Source of the DNA: an uncultured Prevotella sp.
GTDB lineage: Bacteria > Bacteroidota > Bacteroidia > Bacteroidales > Bacteroidaceae
Reading direction: 5' to 3'
Length of the DNA: 64,000 bases
Assembly (NCBI GenBank): GCA_900771975.1
Contig: CAAGPV010000038.1
Span: forward strand, 1-64,000
Shown: piece by piece, positions 7,411 to 17,270 of the stretch
Numbering within the stretch: the stretch's first letter is position 1
Layout of the letters: each line of letters begins with the position of its first letter
Position numbers and translations under genes: made by a program
Notes under the pieces: generated by a model
Seen by the model: the letters and a program-made list of their open reading frames with translations, nothing else
The model's database searches: none
Told to the model about the DNA's origin: nothing

Positions 7411-9051
7411 TTATTCTTGTTCGAGTGCAAGTGTACGTGTTGTGCGATCACAAACTACACTTGGCCCCCAATACTGGATTGGACCAGGATAAACGAAGCA
7501 AGTTTCACGGGCAAATTTGTCACGCTTTTCTACCCATTTTTTAAATGGCTTGCCATCAAGTTCTACAAGTGCTTTGCGGATAACGGGCTTCATTTCACCG
7601 TTACGGCGTTCCATATTCATCATCATTGTGATGGGCACACCACCTGCTTTCCATTCGTCTGTTGGAGCAGTAGTGTTCTTTACGATGGCCATATAGCCAG
7701 TTTTGCCATTTGCAATAAGCTGAGCTGCACTAACGCCAAGGGCATAACAATAGTCAGCATCAAAGTTTGATGGAGCTGCACAACGTCCTTCATAACCAAA
7801 GAAATGGTGTAATGCAGCGAACTTACCAACAAATTTTCCTTCTTTTGCCCACTTACTTAGTAAGCTCTCAACCATATCTGAAAGTAAACGCTCGGTTTCT
7901 ATAAGCGAAACCTGTACGTTTCCATGAGGATCACGGTCTAAGGAAAGTTGACGTGCAACACCTTCAGGAAGAGTGGCAAACGTTTCTGCATTCTCTTTTG
8001 ACAAGTGGGAAAGGATGTAATTACGCTGTGCTTCTTTGTCCAAATCTTTATAATCAGCGCCATGAGCAGCAAGCAAATCGTTGAGCTCGTCAATTAAACG
8101 GCCGATAGAGGGGATGAATTCAATGAGTCCTTCTGGGATAAGAACAACACCGAAGTTATTGCCGTCTGCTGCACGATTGGCTACTGCAGTAGCTATTTGC
8201 TCGACAATTTGGTTGAGCGTCATGTCCTTTTTCTCAACTTCTTCTGAAATGATACAGATGTTCGGTTGGCATTGTAGTGCACATTCCAGAGCAATATGAC
8301 TTGCTGAACGCCCCATAAGTTTGATGAAGTGCCAGTATTTGCGAGCTGAATTACAGTCACGCTCAATGTTACCAATCAATTCTGAATAAGTCTTTGTAGC
8401 GGTATCAAAACCGAAAGAAGTTTCAATTTGGTCGTTCTTCAAGTCGCCATCGATGGTCTTTGGGCAACCAATGACTTGTACACCATACTTTTTGGCTGCA
8501 TAATATTCGGCCAAAACACATGCATTTGTATTGGAATCGTCTCCACCAATGATGGTGATAGCTTTAATGTTTAGTTTCCGTATAATTTCCAAGCCTTTTT
8601 CAAACTGGTCTACTTTCTCAAGTTTTGTACGGCCGGAACCGATCATGTCGAAACCACCGGTGTTGCGGTACTCGTCAATAATGTCCTTTGTGAGTTCTAT
8701 GTAGTTGTGATCTACCAAACCGCCTGGTCCCATCAAGAAACCATAGAGTTTGTTGTTGGGATTCAGCTTCTTGACAGCGTCAAAGATACCACAGATGACA
8801 TTATGTCCGCCGGGGGCTTGGCCACCACTTAGAATAACGCCTACATTCATTTCGCAATTAAGATTTTCCTCACCGGGAACAAACTCAATAAGAGGCATTC
8901 CATAAGTATTCGGGAACAATTTCTTAATTTCTTCTTGGTCGCCTACACTTTGTGTGGGTTCACCTTCCTTTACCCTTACAGCACCCTGAAGGCCTTTTGG
9001 AAGTTTTGGCTGGTATCCAGCACGTTCTTTCTGCAATAGACTTTTTTCCAT
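7411..9051 (-). CDS. pfp: Diphosphate--fructose-6-phosphate 1-phosphotransferase (PPi-PFK)
   Basis: A 546-residue long-type PPi-dependent phosphofructokinase, catalysing the reversible phosphorylation of fructose 6-phosphate with pyrophosphate in glycolysis. The PPi-type signature GGDD is at 169-172, and PKTIDGD at 197-203 holds the catalytic Asp. MGRSASHIALE and the CAAPSNFDADYCYALG segment are also typical. Length matches the Bacteroidetes/plant-like class. A -7-like TATTTTTG lies at 9104-9111 on the minus strand without a clear -33 element. The lysozyme gene follows closely. Confidence 0.96.
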   Translation of the reverse strand: MEKSLLQKERAGYQPKLPKGLQGAVRVKEGEPTQSVGDQEEIKKLFPNTYGMPLIEFVPGEENLNCEMNVGVILSGGQAPGGHNVICGIFDAVKKLNPNNKLYGFLMGPGGLVDHNYIELTKDIIDEYRNTGGFDMIGSGRTKLEKVDQFEKGLEIIRKLNIKAITIIGGDDSNTNACVLAEYYAAKKYGVQVIGCPKTIDGDLKNDQIETSFGFDTATKTYSELIGNIERDCNSARKYWHFIKLMGRSASHIALECALQCQPNICIISEEVEKKDMTLNQIVEQIATAVANRAADGNNFGVVLIPEGLIEFIPSIGRLIDELNDLLAAHGADYKDLDKEAQRNYILSHLSKENAETFATLPEGVARQLSLDRDPHGNVQVSLIETERLLSDMVESLLSKWAKEGKFVGKFAALHHFFGYEGRCAAPSNFDADYCYALGVSAAQLIANGKTGYMAIVKNTTAPTDEWKAGGVPITMMMNMERRNGEMKPVIRKALVELDGKPFKKWVEKRDKFARETCFVYPGPIQYWGPSVVCDRTTRTLALEQE

Positions 9052-9183
9052 TTTACGTTATAATGATAATTGTTAGTTGTTTGTTCAATCCTTTAATGGT
9101 ATGCAAAAATACTATAATTTCCTAAAATGGAGAAGTAAAAAGCATGAAAATACAGTGATAACCACTTTTTTGTTATTTTTTTC

Positions 9184-9214
9184 TTGCGGTTAAAATATTA
9201 AATCACTATCTTTG
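9184..9214 (+). promoter_or_regulatory. Promoter of the 9262-14246 gene run
   Basis: TTG (9184-9186), 20 bases, TATCTTTG (9207-9214): a close match to the Bacteroidetes consensus, 48 bases before the first ATG. Confidence 0.6.
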
Positions 9215-9261
9215 AGCAATTAATTAAAATTATCCTTTAACAAAAGAAAGGTATTAGCAAA

Positions 9262-9534
9262 ATGATGACCAACAAACGTGAATTGAAAAAGAGTATCAAC
9301 TACATTTGTAGTGATTTGTTTGCTGAGTGTGTTGCAGCGAACCTTTACTCAGGTAAGCCAAATAAAGAGAATGCAGATGCGATTTTATCTTCTATCTTGT
9401 TTATTCATAATGATTTTGTGCGTCGCATATCTCATCCTGAGCCGGGAATGTCCTCTCGTCAATACTATAAAGACTTGATTAATCATTTTAACAAGGAGGT
9501 TTCTGGCATTATTGACCAGATTTGCGCGTTGTAA
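9262..9534 (+). CDS. Conserved small helical protein, unknown function
   Basis: A 90-residue, mostly helical cytosolic protein with no signal peptide or membrane segment (MTNKRELKKSINYICSDLFA, then LFIHNDFVRRISHPEPGMS). The pattern resembles small conserved Bacteroidales proteins of unknown function. Two ATGs are adjacent at 9262 and 9265. It is the first gene after a good promoter and is followed after 38 bases by an acyltransferase gene. Confidence 0.65.
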   Translation: MMTNKRELKKSINYICSDLFAECVAANLYSGKPNKENADAILSSILFIHNDFVRRISHPEPGMSSRQYYKDLINHFNKEVSGIIDQICAL

Positions 9535-9572
9535 ATATAGTTGTTTTTTCACTTTTTTAATAATCCGTCAAC

Positions 9573-10127
9573 ATGCTAAAAGCGTTTAGTCAGTGGCTAC
9601 TCTATAAGCATTGGGGGTGGAAATTGGATATATCTGTTCCCATCCCTAATAAATATATAATTTGTTTGGCTCCGCATACAAGTAATTGGGATTTTGTAAT
9701 TGGTCAGTTGTATGCACATGCCGAAGGTAAAACTACCAATTTTCTAATGAAACGAGAATGGTTTTTTTGGCCGTTAAATGTTTTGTTTCGCAAATGGGGC
9801 GGTATTCCGGTATGGCGTGACAAGAAAACAAGTATGACCGATAATCTGGCAAATGCGGCAAAACAAGCCGATCGTTTTGCTTTATGCATCACCCCAGAAG
9901 GAACCCGTTCTTTGAATCCAGATTGGAAAAAGGGCTTTTACTATATAGCCTTGAAAGCCAATATTCCTATTCTCCTTTTTGGCGTGGATTATAAAAAGAA
10001 ACTAATACAGTGTACCAAAAGTTTGGTTCCGACCGGTGATATAGACTCGGAAATGCGTCAGATAAAGCTTTACTTTAAAGATTTTACAGGGAAGATCCCC
10101 GAGAAGTTTACCATTGGAGACCTTTAA
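9573..10127 (+). CDS. PlsC-like 1-acyl-glycerol-3-phosphate acyltransferase family protein
   Basis: A 184-residue acyltransferase of the LPLAT superfamily. The catalytic HX4D motif is visible in APHTSNWDFVIG (about residues 32-43), FLMKREWFFWPLN and GGIPVWRD correspond to blocks 2 and 3 around the phosphate site, and CITPEGTRS is the PEGTR block. Members transfer fatty acyl groups to lysophospholipids at the inner membrane; this short form has no clear membrane helix. The exact acceptor cannot be told from sequence. It ends 15 bases before the large amidase-like gene. Confidence 0.85.
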   Translation: MLKAFSQWLLYKHWGWKLDISVPIPNKYIICLAPHTSNWDFVIGQLYAHAEGKTTNFLMKREWFFWPLNVLFRKWGGIPVWRDKKTSMTDNLANAAKQADRFALCITPEGTRSLNPDWKKGFYYIALKANIPILLFGVDYKKKLIQCTKSLVPTGDIDSEMRQIKLYFKDFTGKIPEKFTIGDL

Positions 10128-10142
10128 TGAAATAAATGAAAT

Positions 10143-13040
10143 ATGGTAAAAAGAATTCTTTTTTTAGTTTTACTGTTTACATTCCTTTGTTCCTCGGCCG
10201 ATGCACAAACACAACACTCCTCGAGTAATGACGTAAAGATTGCACTCGAAAACTATTTTCACAACTGTAACTATCAACAAGAAGGTCTTCCTCACCCCCC
10301 TACCCTAAAGAACTTTTCTATTGATTTATCCCATAAAACGATTTCAGTAATTGCAGATGAATATTTTTCTCAGCAATTTTTTACGAAGAAGAAATTGCAA
10401 GAAATAATCAAAGATATTCAGAAATGCCTGCCATCGGTTTATGAAAAGTTCTCAATAGATTTGCGTACAGATGGCAGAAAGGTGTCTGATATAGTTTCAG
10501 AGGTTGTAACTCGTCCTTCAACACATCTTTCTCAGTGGGGAGCTATCAATTACAATGGTCGACCATGGGTCCAACCTGTTTTCCAAGAAGGTCTTTTCTC
10601 AAAGGGTTTACAGGGCCGTCATATAGCAGTTTGGGCAAGTCATGGTTGTTATTATGACCAAAAAGAACAGCGGTGGAGATGGCAACGTCCCAATTTCTTT
10701 TGTACGACAGAAGACCTTTTTACGCAAACAATAATGCTCCCATACCTAATTCCGATGCTACAAAAAGCGGGAGCGGTAGTTTGGACGCCACGCGAACGTG
10801 ATTGGCAAACAAATGAAGTTATTGTAGACAATGACAAACCAAGCGCAGGTTACTTTGAAAGTAAAGGTTGGAAACCAACCAAACGGGCCGGATTTTCAAC
10901 TCATAACGGCGTGTATCATGATGGTGAAAATCCATTTGTCGCCGGAACAGCGCGCAAAACAAAATCTACAAGTAATCCAAATAGAACTTCCTACATTATA
11001 TACACGCCAACATTTCCCGAGGAAGGAGACTATGCCGTTTATGTATCCTACCAAACAGAAAGGAAAAGTTGTGACAGGGTGCGTTATGTTGTAAGTCATC
11101 AAGGAATAGAAACCGGATTTGATGTTAATCAACAAATGGGGGGAGGCACATGGGTATATATTGGAACATTCCATTTTGACAAAGGAAGCAGTAGCCGTAA
11201 TTGCGTAAAAGTGTTGTCTTATTCAACCTCAAAAGGTGTAATAACTTCAGATGCTATTCGTTTTGGTGGTGGAATGGGAAATATTGAACGTGGAGGAAAG
11301 ATTAGTGGTTTGCCTCGTTTTGCCGAAGCAGCCCGTTATTCTGCACAATGGTATGGTGCTCCTAAAGAGTTGGTTTCAATCAACGAAGGTACTCACGATT
11401 ACAATGATGATATTAATGTGCGGTCTTTAATGGAAAACTGGTTAGCAGGAGGAAGTATATACGTTCCTAACCGTAAAGGTTTGTGTGTACCTTTTGAATT
11501 GTCCTTAGCTATGCATAGCGATGCTGGATATAAGAAAGACGGCAGTAATTATGGCACTTTGGGCATTTGTACAACAGACTATAAAGGTAATTTATGGCTT
11601 AATTCAGGTCTTTCCCGTTCTGTGTCGAAGGATTTTGCAACACAGATGTTAGATCAGGTTTGTAACGATTTATCCTCCACCTACCCTATTGCTTGGCCCA
11701 ACAGAACGGTTTGGGACAAGAATTACAACGAATGTCGTCGTCCAGAAGTGCCATCAGCTATTATTGAAACCTTGTCACATCAGAATTTTTCGGATATGTG
11801 CTTAGGTCTGGATCCCAATTTCCGTTTTACTTTGTCTCGAGCTATCTATAAGGCAATTGCAAGATTTATAGGGGAGCAACATAATAGTTTGATAACCATT
11901 TCACCGCTTTCTCCAAAGAATTTTCGTATTGGCTTAATGAACAACCAAGCTCGTTTAATGTGGGAAAATACGGAAGATTCGTTAGAGACGACTGCCGTAC
12001 CCACTCGATATAGAGTTTGCTCTCGAATTGGGGGGAATGGTATGGACGACAATGGTGTGATAGTCTCCCAACCAAATGCATTAGCTACACTTTTGCCCGA
12101 TAGCTTATATAGTTTCCGTGTCAGTGCTCTCAATGACGGTGGAGAAAGTTTTCCGTCAGAAGAACTATCGGTGTTATATCATCCAAAAGCCACTAAAACG
12201 ATACTTGTAGTTAATGGCTTTACACGTCTTTCTTCACCCGAAGTGGTAAACACTCCAACTCGCAAGGGTTTTGAACTAGATATAGATCCTGGGGTTACAT
12301 ATGGTCCTACGGCAGGATGGGCTGGGCGTCAAACAATCTTTGACGCTTCAAAGGTAGGAGGTGAAGGCCCTGGCTCTCTCGGATATGGTGGAAATGAATT
12401 GGCAGGAAAGATTATAGCAGGAAACAGTTTCAACTATGTGCGGGATCATGCAGAAGCCATTAGCTCTGCAAAGACTTACAACATTGTGAGTTGTTCGGTA
12501 TCAGCCATTGAGAATGGATTAGTCAATATGAATGATTACGATGGCGTTGACTTGATATTAGGTATGCAAAAAGATGATGGCCACTCTCTGATTTCCTATA
12601 AAAGTTTCACTCCACGGTTACAAAAAGCTATTTCAGATTATACCGCTAATGGGGGTAGAATACTTGTAAGTGGCTCTTATGTAGGAAGTGATATGCAAAA
12701 GCCCACTGAAAGAGCTTTTCTTTCAAACATATTTAAATCAGGATGGACAGAATCAGAGCAACAGCATAATAAGCTATTTATCACGGGGTTGGGACTGGAC
12801 TTCTCTATCTATCAGTCGCTTAATGAACAGCATTATGCAGCAATATCATCCGATGTAGTTTCTGCTACGTTACCGCAAGCATTTACGGCAATGACTTATT
12901 CCGATGGGAAAAGTGCAGCAATTGCTTATGATGGAACAGACTATAAGTCGTTTATCATGGGGTTCCCCTTTGAATGTATCAAGGAAAAAGTTATTAAAAG
13001 TAAATTAATGAAGGGCATTTTTGCTTTTCTTTTGAAATAA
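10143..13040 (+). CDS. Secreted N-acetylmuramoyl-L-alanine amidase-like protein with golvesin and FN3 domains
   Basis: A 965-residue exported protein (signal peptide to about residue 22, SSADAQ). The middle carries an amidase_3-like fold interrupted by an insertion: SINEGTHDYNDD, LAMHSDAGY and AIIETLSHQNF correspond to the metal-binding and catalytic blocks. Between the halves, about residues 260-390, lies a beta-rich golvesin-type domain (YAVYVSYQTE, GGTWVYIGTFHF). An FN3-like domain follows near 590-690 and a C-terminal domain of about 270 residues contains DLILGMQKDDG and GGRILVSGSYVGSD. Relatives are often labelled xanthan lyase; the motifs favour cell-wall amidase. It is third in a five-gene plus-strand run. 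Confidence 0.75.
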   Translation: MVKRILFLVLLFTFLCSSADAQTQHSSSNDVKIALENYFHNCNYQQEGLPHPPTLKNFSIDLSHKTISVIADEYFSQQFFTKKKLQEIIKDIQKCLPSVYEKFSIDLRTDGRKVSDIVSEVVTRPSTHLSQWGAINYNGRPWVQPVFQEGLFSKGLQGRHIAVWASHGCYYDQKEQRWRWQRPNFFCTTEDLFTQTIMLPYLIPMLQKAGAVVWTPRERDWQTNEVIVDNDKPSAGYFESKGWKPTKRAGFSTHNGVYHDGENPFVAGTARKTKSTSNPNRTSYIIYTPTFPEEGDYAVYVSYQTERKSCDRVRYVVSHQGIETGFDVNQQMGGGTWVYIGTFHFDKGSSSRNCVKVLSYSTSKGVITSDAIRFGGGMGNIERGGKISGLPRFAEAARYSAQWYGAPKELVSINEGTHDYNDDINVRSLMENWLAGGSIYVPNRKGLCVPFELSLAMHSDAGYKKDGSNYGTLGICTTDYKGNLWLNSGLSRSVSKDFATQMLDQVCNDLSSTYPIAWPNRTVWDKNYNECRRPEVPSAIIETLSHQNFSDMCLGLDPNFRFTLSRAIYKAIARFIGEQHNSLITISPLSPKNFRIGLMNNQARLMWENTEDSLETTAVPTRYRVCSRIGGNGMDDNGVIVSQPNALATLLPDSLYSFRVSALNDGGESFPSEELSVLYHPKATKTILVVNGFTRLSSPEVVNTPTRKGFELDIDPGVTYGPTAGWAGRQTIFDASKVGGEGPGSLGYGGNELAGKIIAGNSFNYVRDHAEAISSAKTYNIVSCSVSAIENGLVNMNDYDGVDLILGMQKDDGHSLISYKSFTPRLQKAISDYTANGGRILVSGSYVGSDMQKPTERAFLSNIFKSGWTESEQQHNKLFITGLGLDFSIYQSLNEQHYAAISSDVVSATLPQAFTAMTYSDGKSAAIAYDGTDYKSFIMGFPFECIKEKVIKSKLMKGIFAFLLK

Positions 13041-13062
13041 AACAACTTAAAATACAATCAGC

Positions 13063-13419
13063 ATGTACAAAATTATAGCAAACCTAAAAGGCTCAAGAAG
13101 CATAGAAGTTAGCGATGTTCATCTTGATACCATTCGCAAGTATAACTTGTTCAGTCATCTTGTAGACTCTAACGGTATCGTTGATGAGGCTGTTCTTGAC
13201 AAATTGAAATTGAATATCCGTTCACTTCTTGAATCCGAAGCGGGTAAAGACAAAAATCTGTTAGACCTTTGTCTGGATGTTATTTACAATCAAAATATGA
13301 AAGCTATAGGCCTGCAAAATTTGACGAAACTTTATGCAAAATGGCAGGCAGAACATCCAGAAGCAGGAGAAAAACAAAGTTCGCAAGATGAAGTGGATGA
13401 CTTGGCTATAACCGATTAA
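13063..13419 (+). CDS. Small acidic protein, unknown function
   Basis: A 118-residue cytosolic protein, helical in the middle (VLDKLKLNIRSLLESEAG, LLDLCLDVIYNQNMKAIG) with an acidic tail ending DEVDDLAITD. No signal peptide, membrane segment or known motif is visible. It is 22 bases after the amidase-like gene and 32 bases before the phosphatase-like gene, so it is probably cotranscribed with both. I do not recognise a family. Confidence 0.6.
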   Translation: MYKIIANLKGSRSIEVSDVHLDTIRKYNLFSHLVDSNGIVDEAVLDKLKLNIRSLLESEAGKDKNLLDLCLDVIYNQNMKAIGLQNLTKLYAKWQAEHPEAGEKQSSQDEVDDLAITD

Positions 13420-13451
13420 TTTGTTTAGAGCATCCTATAGTTATTCTTTCT

Positions 13452-14246
13452 ATGAATATAATTGAACGATTTATAGAAGGCAAACATGGTCTTTCTGCTT
13501 GTGAAGATGGAATTGTGGTTAGCGATAACTATGTGGCAGTGATTGACGGTAGCACGAGCAAAACGCCATTGCGCATTAAATCATCAATGAGTAATGGAAA
13601 ATTTGCAATGGAATTAGTAGCTGCTTTCATTAGAAGGATGCCTGCAACATTGACTATAGGAGATTTTTGCAATGGGGTGACAACTGCTATTAGTGCTCAA
13701 TATGATTTGTACCATCTTGACAAGAAACACTTGTCGTGTAATCCTGAAGAGCGGCTTACAGCATCTGTTATAGTCTATAGCCAACAAAGACGAGAGGTTT
13801 GGATGGTAGGAGATTGCCAAGGACTTATAGGGGATATACGTTGTGTGAATGAGAAACCTTCAGAACACACATTGGCTCTGCGTAGAGCACAACTTGTCAC
13901 TCCACCTTATGAGCATTATCAAGACCATGATATAGCGAGAGATAAAATACTTCCAGACTTGATAGAAGCGATGAAAGGTCAAAACAGGACTTATTCTGTG
14001 GTGGATGGCTTCCCAATACCGCTGCCGTTAACGAAGGTTTATGAAGTTCCTGCTTCTGTAAAAGAAGTGATATTGGCTTCTGATGGGTACCCTTTTTTAT
14101 GCCCAACGCTTCAAGAATCGGAAAGGTTATTGGCAAAACAACTAAGAGATGATCCTTTGAACATTCATTCCTTTGTAGCTACAAAGGGACTTCTACGTGG
14201 AAACATCTCTTTTGACGATCGGGCATACATTAGATTTGAAGTTTAA
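13452..14246 (+). CDS. PP2C-like serine/threonine phosphatase family protein
   Basis: A 264-residue protein with the ordered PP2C signatures: an early ED (CEDGIV), a metal-binding DGST, RLTASVIVY, VWMVGDCQ, EVILASDGYPFL and the terminal FDDRAYIRF. In PP2C enzymes the Asp in DGS, SDG and the DD block bind Mn/Mg, and all are present, so activity is plausible. The chain is more divergent than stand-alone bacterial PP2C and lacks any partner kinase nearby. It ends the plus-strand run that begins at 9262 and is followed by a strong hairpin terminator. Confidence 0.7.
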   Translation: MNIIERFIEGKHGLSACEDGIVVSDNYVAVIDGSTSKTPLRIKSSMSNGKFAMELVAAFIRRMPATLTIGDFCNGVTTAISAQYDLYHLDKKHLSCNPEERLTASVIVYSQQRREVWMVGDCQGLIGDIRCVNEKPSEHTLALRRAQLVTPPYEHYQDHDIARDKILPDLIEAMKGQNRTYSVVDGFPIPLPLTKVYEVPASVKEVILASDGYPFLCPTLQESERLLAKQLRDDPLNIHSFVATKGLLRGNISFDDRAYIRFEV

Positions 14247-14252
14247 AAAAAT

Positions 14253-14302
14253 AAAAAGAGGGAAATGATTAACCATTTTTTATTAGTCTTTTCCCTCTTT
14301 TT
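14253..14302. terminator. Bidirectional intrinsic terminator
   Basis: Arms AAAAAGAGGGAAA (14253-14265) and TTTCCCTCTTTTT (14290-14302) are perfect complements around a 24-base loop. A-rich and T-rich flanks let it work for both the plus-strand phosphatase gene and the minus-strand nrdG. Confidence 0.75.
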
Positions 14303-14343
14303 TCTGAATTATACAAATTGTAATTAATAGACAATGTCACGGA

Positions 14344-14844
14344 TTAAGGAAACGGAGAATAATCTAACAGAACAACTTTTTGGCTCTTTAAGGAGCGTGG
14401 AACGTCAATTAGGCGTTGATTGGCAGACCCTCTGAATATTAAATCTTCGTCACGTAATTTTTCAACAAAAGGGCCATCGACCAATACATCTACATAATCA
14501 AGCAAAGCACGTTGGGCTTTGTTCTTTAGCAAGTTTTCATACAGGAAGCCAGTATAGCACCAAATGGTTTTTTCTGATGACTCTTTTATTGCTTTGGCAA
14601 GTTCTAAAAATCCTTCCGGTTGAAACATAGGATCACCTCCACTAAACGTTACATTGGCAAATGGGTCTGACATTATTTCATCCAAGAGCGATTGAGTGGA
14701 CCTTGGCTCTCCGTTGTTAATATCCCACGATTGAGGATTGTGACATCCTTTACATGCGTTAGGACAGCCTGCACAATAAATAGTGGTCCGGAATCCCGGA
14801 CCATCTACCATTGTATCGTGTATAACATCGAGTACGCTAATCAT
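14344..14844 (-). CDS. nrdG: Anaerobic ribonucleotide reductase activating protein
   Basis: A 166-residue radical SAM activase that installs the glycyl radical on NrdD. The CX3CX2C cluster motif is Cys27, Cys31, Cys34 in GCPNACKGCHN, and FSGGDPMF is the SAM-binding GGE-like block. The length is normal for NrdG. Its ATG overlaps the nrdD stop by four bases, so the two are translated together. A hairpin terminator lies just downstream. Confidence 0.95.
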   Translation of the reverse strand: MISVLDVIHDTMVDGPGFRTTIYCAGCPNACKGCHNPQSWDINNGEPRSTQSLLDEIMSDPFANVTFSGGDPMFQPEGFLELAKAIKESSEKTIWCYTGFLYENLLKNKAQRALLDYVDVLVDGPFVEKLRDEDLIFRGSANQRLIDVPRSLKSQKVVLLDYSPFP

Positions 14845-17075
14845 TGTTTTGAATCCTCAGGTGCGTTGAACGTGTGGGTTACGCGATCGTTTAACTCTGC
14901 TAACTTGGCATGGTTCCAACGGTCTGTTGTTCCTACAAGATAACCTGTGATGCGTTGTAACTTATCTATATGTTTGCTTCCACATTTTGGGCAAACTTCA
15001 AGATTGGGGTCTGCATTTTCATATCCACAGTCTAAGCACCGGTTTCGATTGTGGTTAACTGAGCCATAACCCATATTGAACTTATCCATCATGTCCACTA
15101 CGCTCATAATGACTTGCGGGTTGTGGGTGGCATCACCGTCTATTTCTACATAGAAAATGTGGCCTCCTCGGGTAAGATCGTGATAAGGAGCTTCCACTTG
15201 AGCTTTGTGTAGTGCAGAACATTTATAGTAGACAGGCACGTGGTTTGAGTTCGTGTAATAATCGCGGTCTGTGACTCCTTCTATGATGCCGAATTCTTTA
15301 CGGTCTTTCTTTGTGAATTTGCCGGACAATCCTTCGGCAGGCGTGGCTAAGATACTGTAATTGTGTTGGTAACGCTCTGAAAAGTCATTTGCTCTGTCTC
15401 GCATATAAGTAACTATCTTCAAGCCTAACTCTTGAGCAGCTTTGTCTTCTCCATGGTGTTTCCCTACCAAAGCTTTGAGACATTCGGCAAGGCCTATAAA
15501 ACCAATTCCCAATGTTCCTTGGTTAATAACAGATTCGATGGTATCATCAGGATTGAGTTTGTCAGCGTCTATCCATAGATAGCGCATTAGTAGCGGGAAC
15601 TGTTTAGCAAAGGCCGTTTTCTGGAATTGGAAACGTTCATCCAATTGTTTTGCAGCTATTTCGAGAATATTATCCAACTTTGCAAAGAAGGTGTTAATGC
15701 GTTGGCCTTTATCCTGAATATTCCTACATTCGATAGCTAACTTTACTATATTAATAGTGGTAAAGCTTAGATTGCCACGTGCCACAGAGGTCTTTGGGCC
15801 AAATCGGTTTTCGAAAACGCGTGTACGACACCCCATAGTTGCAATTTCCCACTTGTAACGTTCGGGGTCATCTGCCCGCCATTTCTCGTTTTGATTGAAC
15901 GTAGCGTCCAAATTGAGGAAGTTGGGGAAGAACCTACGAGCAGTTACTTTGCAGGCCAATTGGTAGAGATCGTAGTTACGGTCTTCGGGTAAATAGTTGA
16001 CACCACGTTTCTTTTTCCATATTTGAATGGGGAAAATGGCAGTTTCTCCATTGCCAACACCTTCGTAGGTAGACTCAAGCAACTCGCGCATAATGCATCG
16101 TCCTTCAGAAGATGTGTCGGTTCCATAGTTGATAGAAGAGAAAACCACTTGATTGCCACCGCGACTATGTATGGTGTTCATATTGTGTATAAATGCCTCC
16201 ATGGCTTGGTGAACCCTATTAACAGTCTTGTTGATGGCGTGTTGTTTAACGCGCTCTTCGCCTTCAAGCCCATCCAAAGACTTCTTGAGGTAATCGTCTA
16301 TCGGGGCGTCATAAAGCTTTTCGAAATTCTTGTTGTAAAGTTGCTCCAGGTTTTTAACTTCCTCTTTATAGGATAAACGAACATATGGAGCTAAATAGAA
16401 GTCAAAAGCAGGAATAGCTTGACCTCCATGCATCTCATTTTGACATGTTTCGAGAGAGATACAGGCCAAAACCGCTGCTGTTTCTATACGTTTGGCTGGT
16501 CGAGAGGAACCGTGTCCTGCAACAAATCCGTTTTTTAGTATAACGTCAAGCGGGTGCTGTACGCAGGTAAGCGATTTGGTTGGATAATAATCTTTGTCGT
16601 GAATGTGTATGTAGTTCTGTTGTACAGCCTCACGCACATCTTCAGATAAAAGGTAGTCATCTACAAAGGGCTTAGTAGTCTCTGATGCAAACTTCATCAT
16701 CATACCAGCCGGTGTGTCAGCATTCATGTTAGCATTTTCACGGGTAATGTCATTGCTTTTAATATTTACAATGTCAAGAAAAATATCACGCGTTTTTGCT
16801 TTTCTTGCAATAGAACGCTGGTTGCGATATTGTATATATTTTTGAGCAACATCCTTGCGTGAACTTTTCATCAATTCAACTTCTACCATATCCTGTATGG
16901 CTTCCACAGTCATTTGCGCTTTCCCCTTATAAGAAACGTGATCTGCAACTTTTTCGATTAGTCCTTCGTCTTCTCCTTTATCGGTGTGAAGCATAGCTTT
17001 GCGAATGGCAGCCATAATCTTCTGTTCGTTGAAACCGACTATTCTCCCATCGCGTTTCACAACTGTTTGTATCAT
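14841..17075 (-). CDS. nrdD: Anaerobic ribonucleoside-triphosphate reductase (class III)
   Basis: A 744-residue glycyl-radical enzyme that makes dNTPs without oxygen. It opens with an ATP-cone (VVKRDGRIVGFNEQKI, residues 5-20) for allosteric control, has the barrel with the thiyl region CISLETCQNEMHGGQ, a C-terminal zinc site of four Cys (about 680, 683, 695, 698) and the glycyl-radical loop RITGYL with Gly711. The gene is followed by nrdG with a four-base overlap. A TATCTTTG -7 element is at 17127-17134 on the minus strand; no convincing -33 was found. Confidence 0.97.
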   Translation of the reverse strand: MIQTVVKRDGRIVGFNEQKIMAAIRKAMLHTDKGEDEGLIEKVADHVSYKGKAQMTVEAIQDMVEVELMKSSRKDVAQKYIQYRNQRSIARKAKTRDIFLDIVNIKSNDITRENANMNADTPAGMMMKFASETTKPFVDDYLLSEDVREAVQQNYIHIHDKDYYPTKSLTCVQHPLDVILKNGFVAGHGSSRPAKRIETAAVLACISLETCQNEMHGGQAIPAFDFYLAPYVRLSYKEEVKNLEQLYNKNFEKLYDAPIDDYLKKSLDGLEGEERVKQHAINKTVNRVHQAMEAFIHNMNTIHSRGGNQVVFSSINYGTDTSSEGRCIMRELLESTYEGVGNGETAIFPIQIWKKKRGVNYLPEDRNYDLYQLACKVTARRFFPNFLNLDATFNQNEKWRADDPERYKWEIATMGCRTRVFENRFGPKTSVARGNLSFTTINIVKLAIECRNIQDKGQRINTFFAKLDNILEIAAKQLDERFQFQKTAFAKQFPLLMRYLWIDADKLNPDDTIESVINQGTLGIGFIGLAECLKALVGKHHGEDKAAQELGLKIVTYMRDRANDFSERYQHNYSILATPAEGLSGKFTKKDRKEFGIIEGVTDRDYYTNSNHVPVYYKCSALHKAQVEAPYHDLTRGGHIFYVEIDGDATHNPQVIMSVVDMMDKFNMGYGSVNHNRNRCLDCGYENADPNLEVCPKCGSKHIDKLQRITGYLVGTTDRWNHAKLAELNDRVTHTFNAPEDSKQ

Positions 17076-17270
17076 TTGTGCTTTCTCCTTTTGTTAGTTT
17101 GTTATTAGCTAGTATTAAAACGATTGCAAAGATAACATTAAATCCAATATGATTTTCATTTTGAGTAATTTTTCTTCTGTTAAAATTAGTTAAGTCCCTA
17201 ATAATCAAATGATTGTAATTTAAAACGGAAAACTTTTAGAATTTTAACAAAAAATAGTCGTTTGCTTAAG

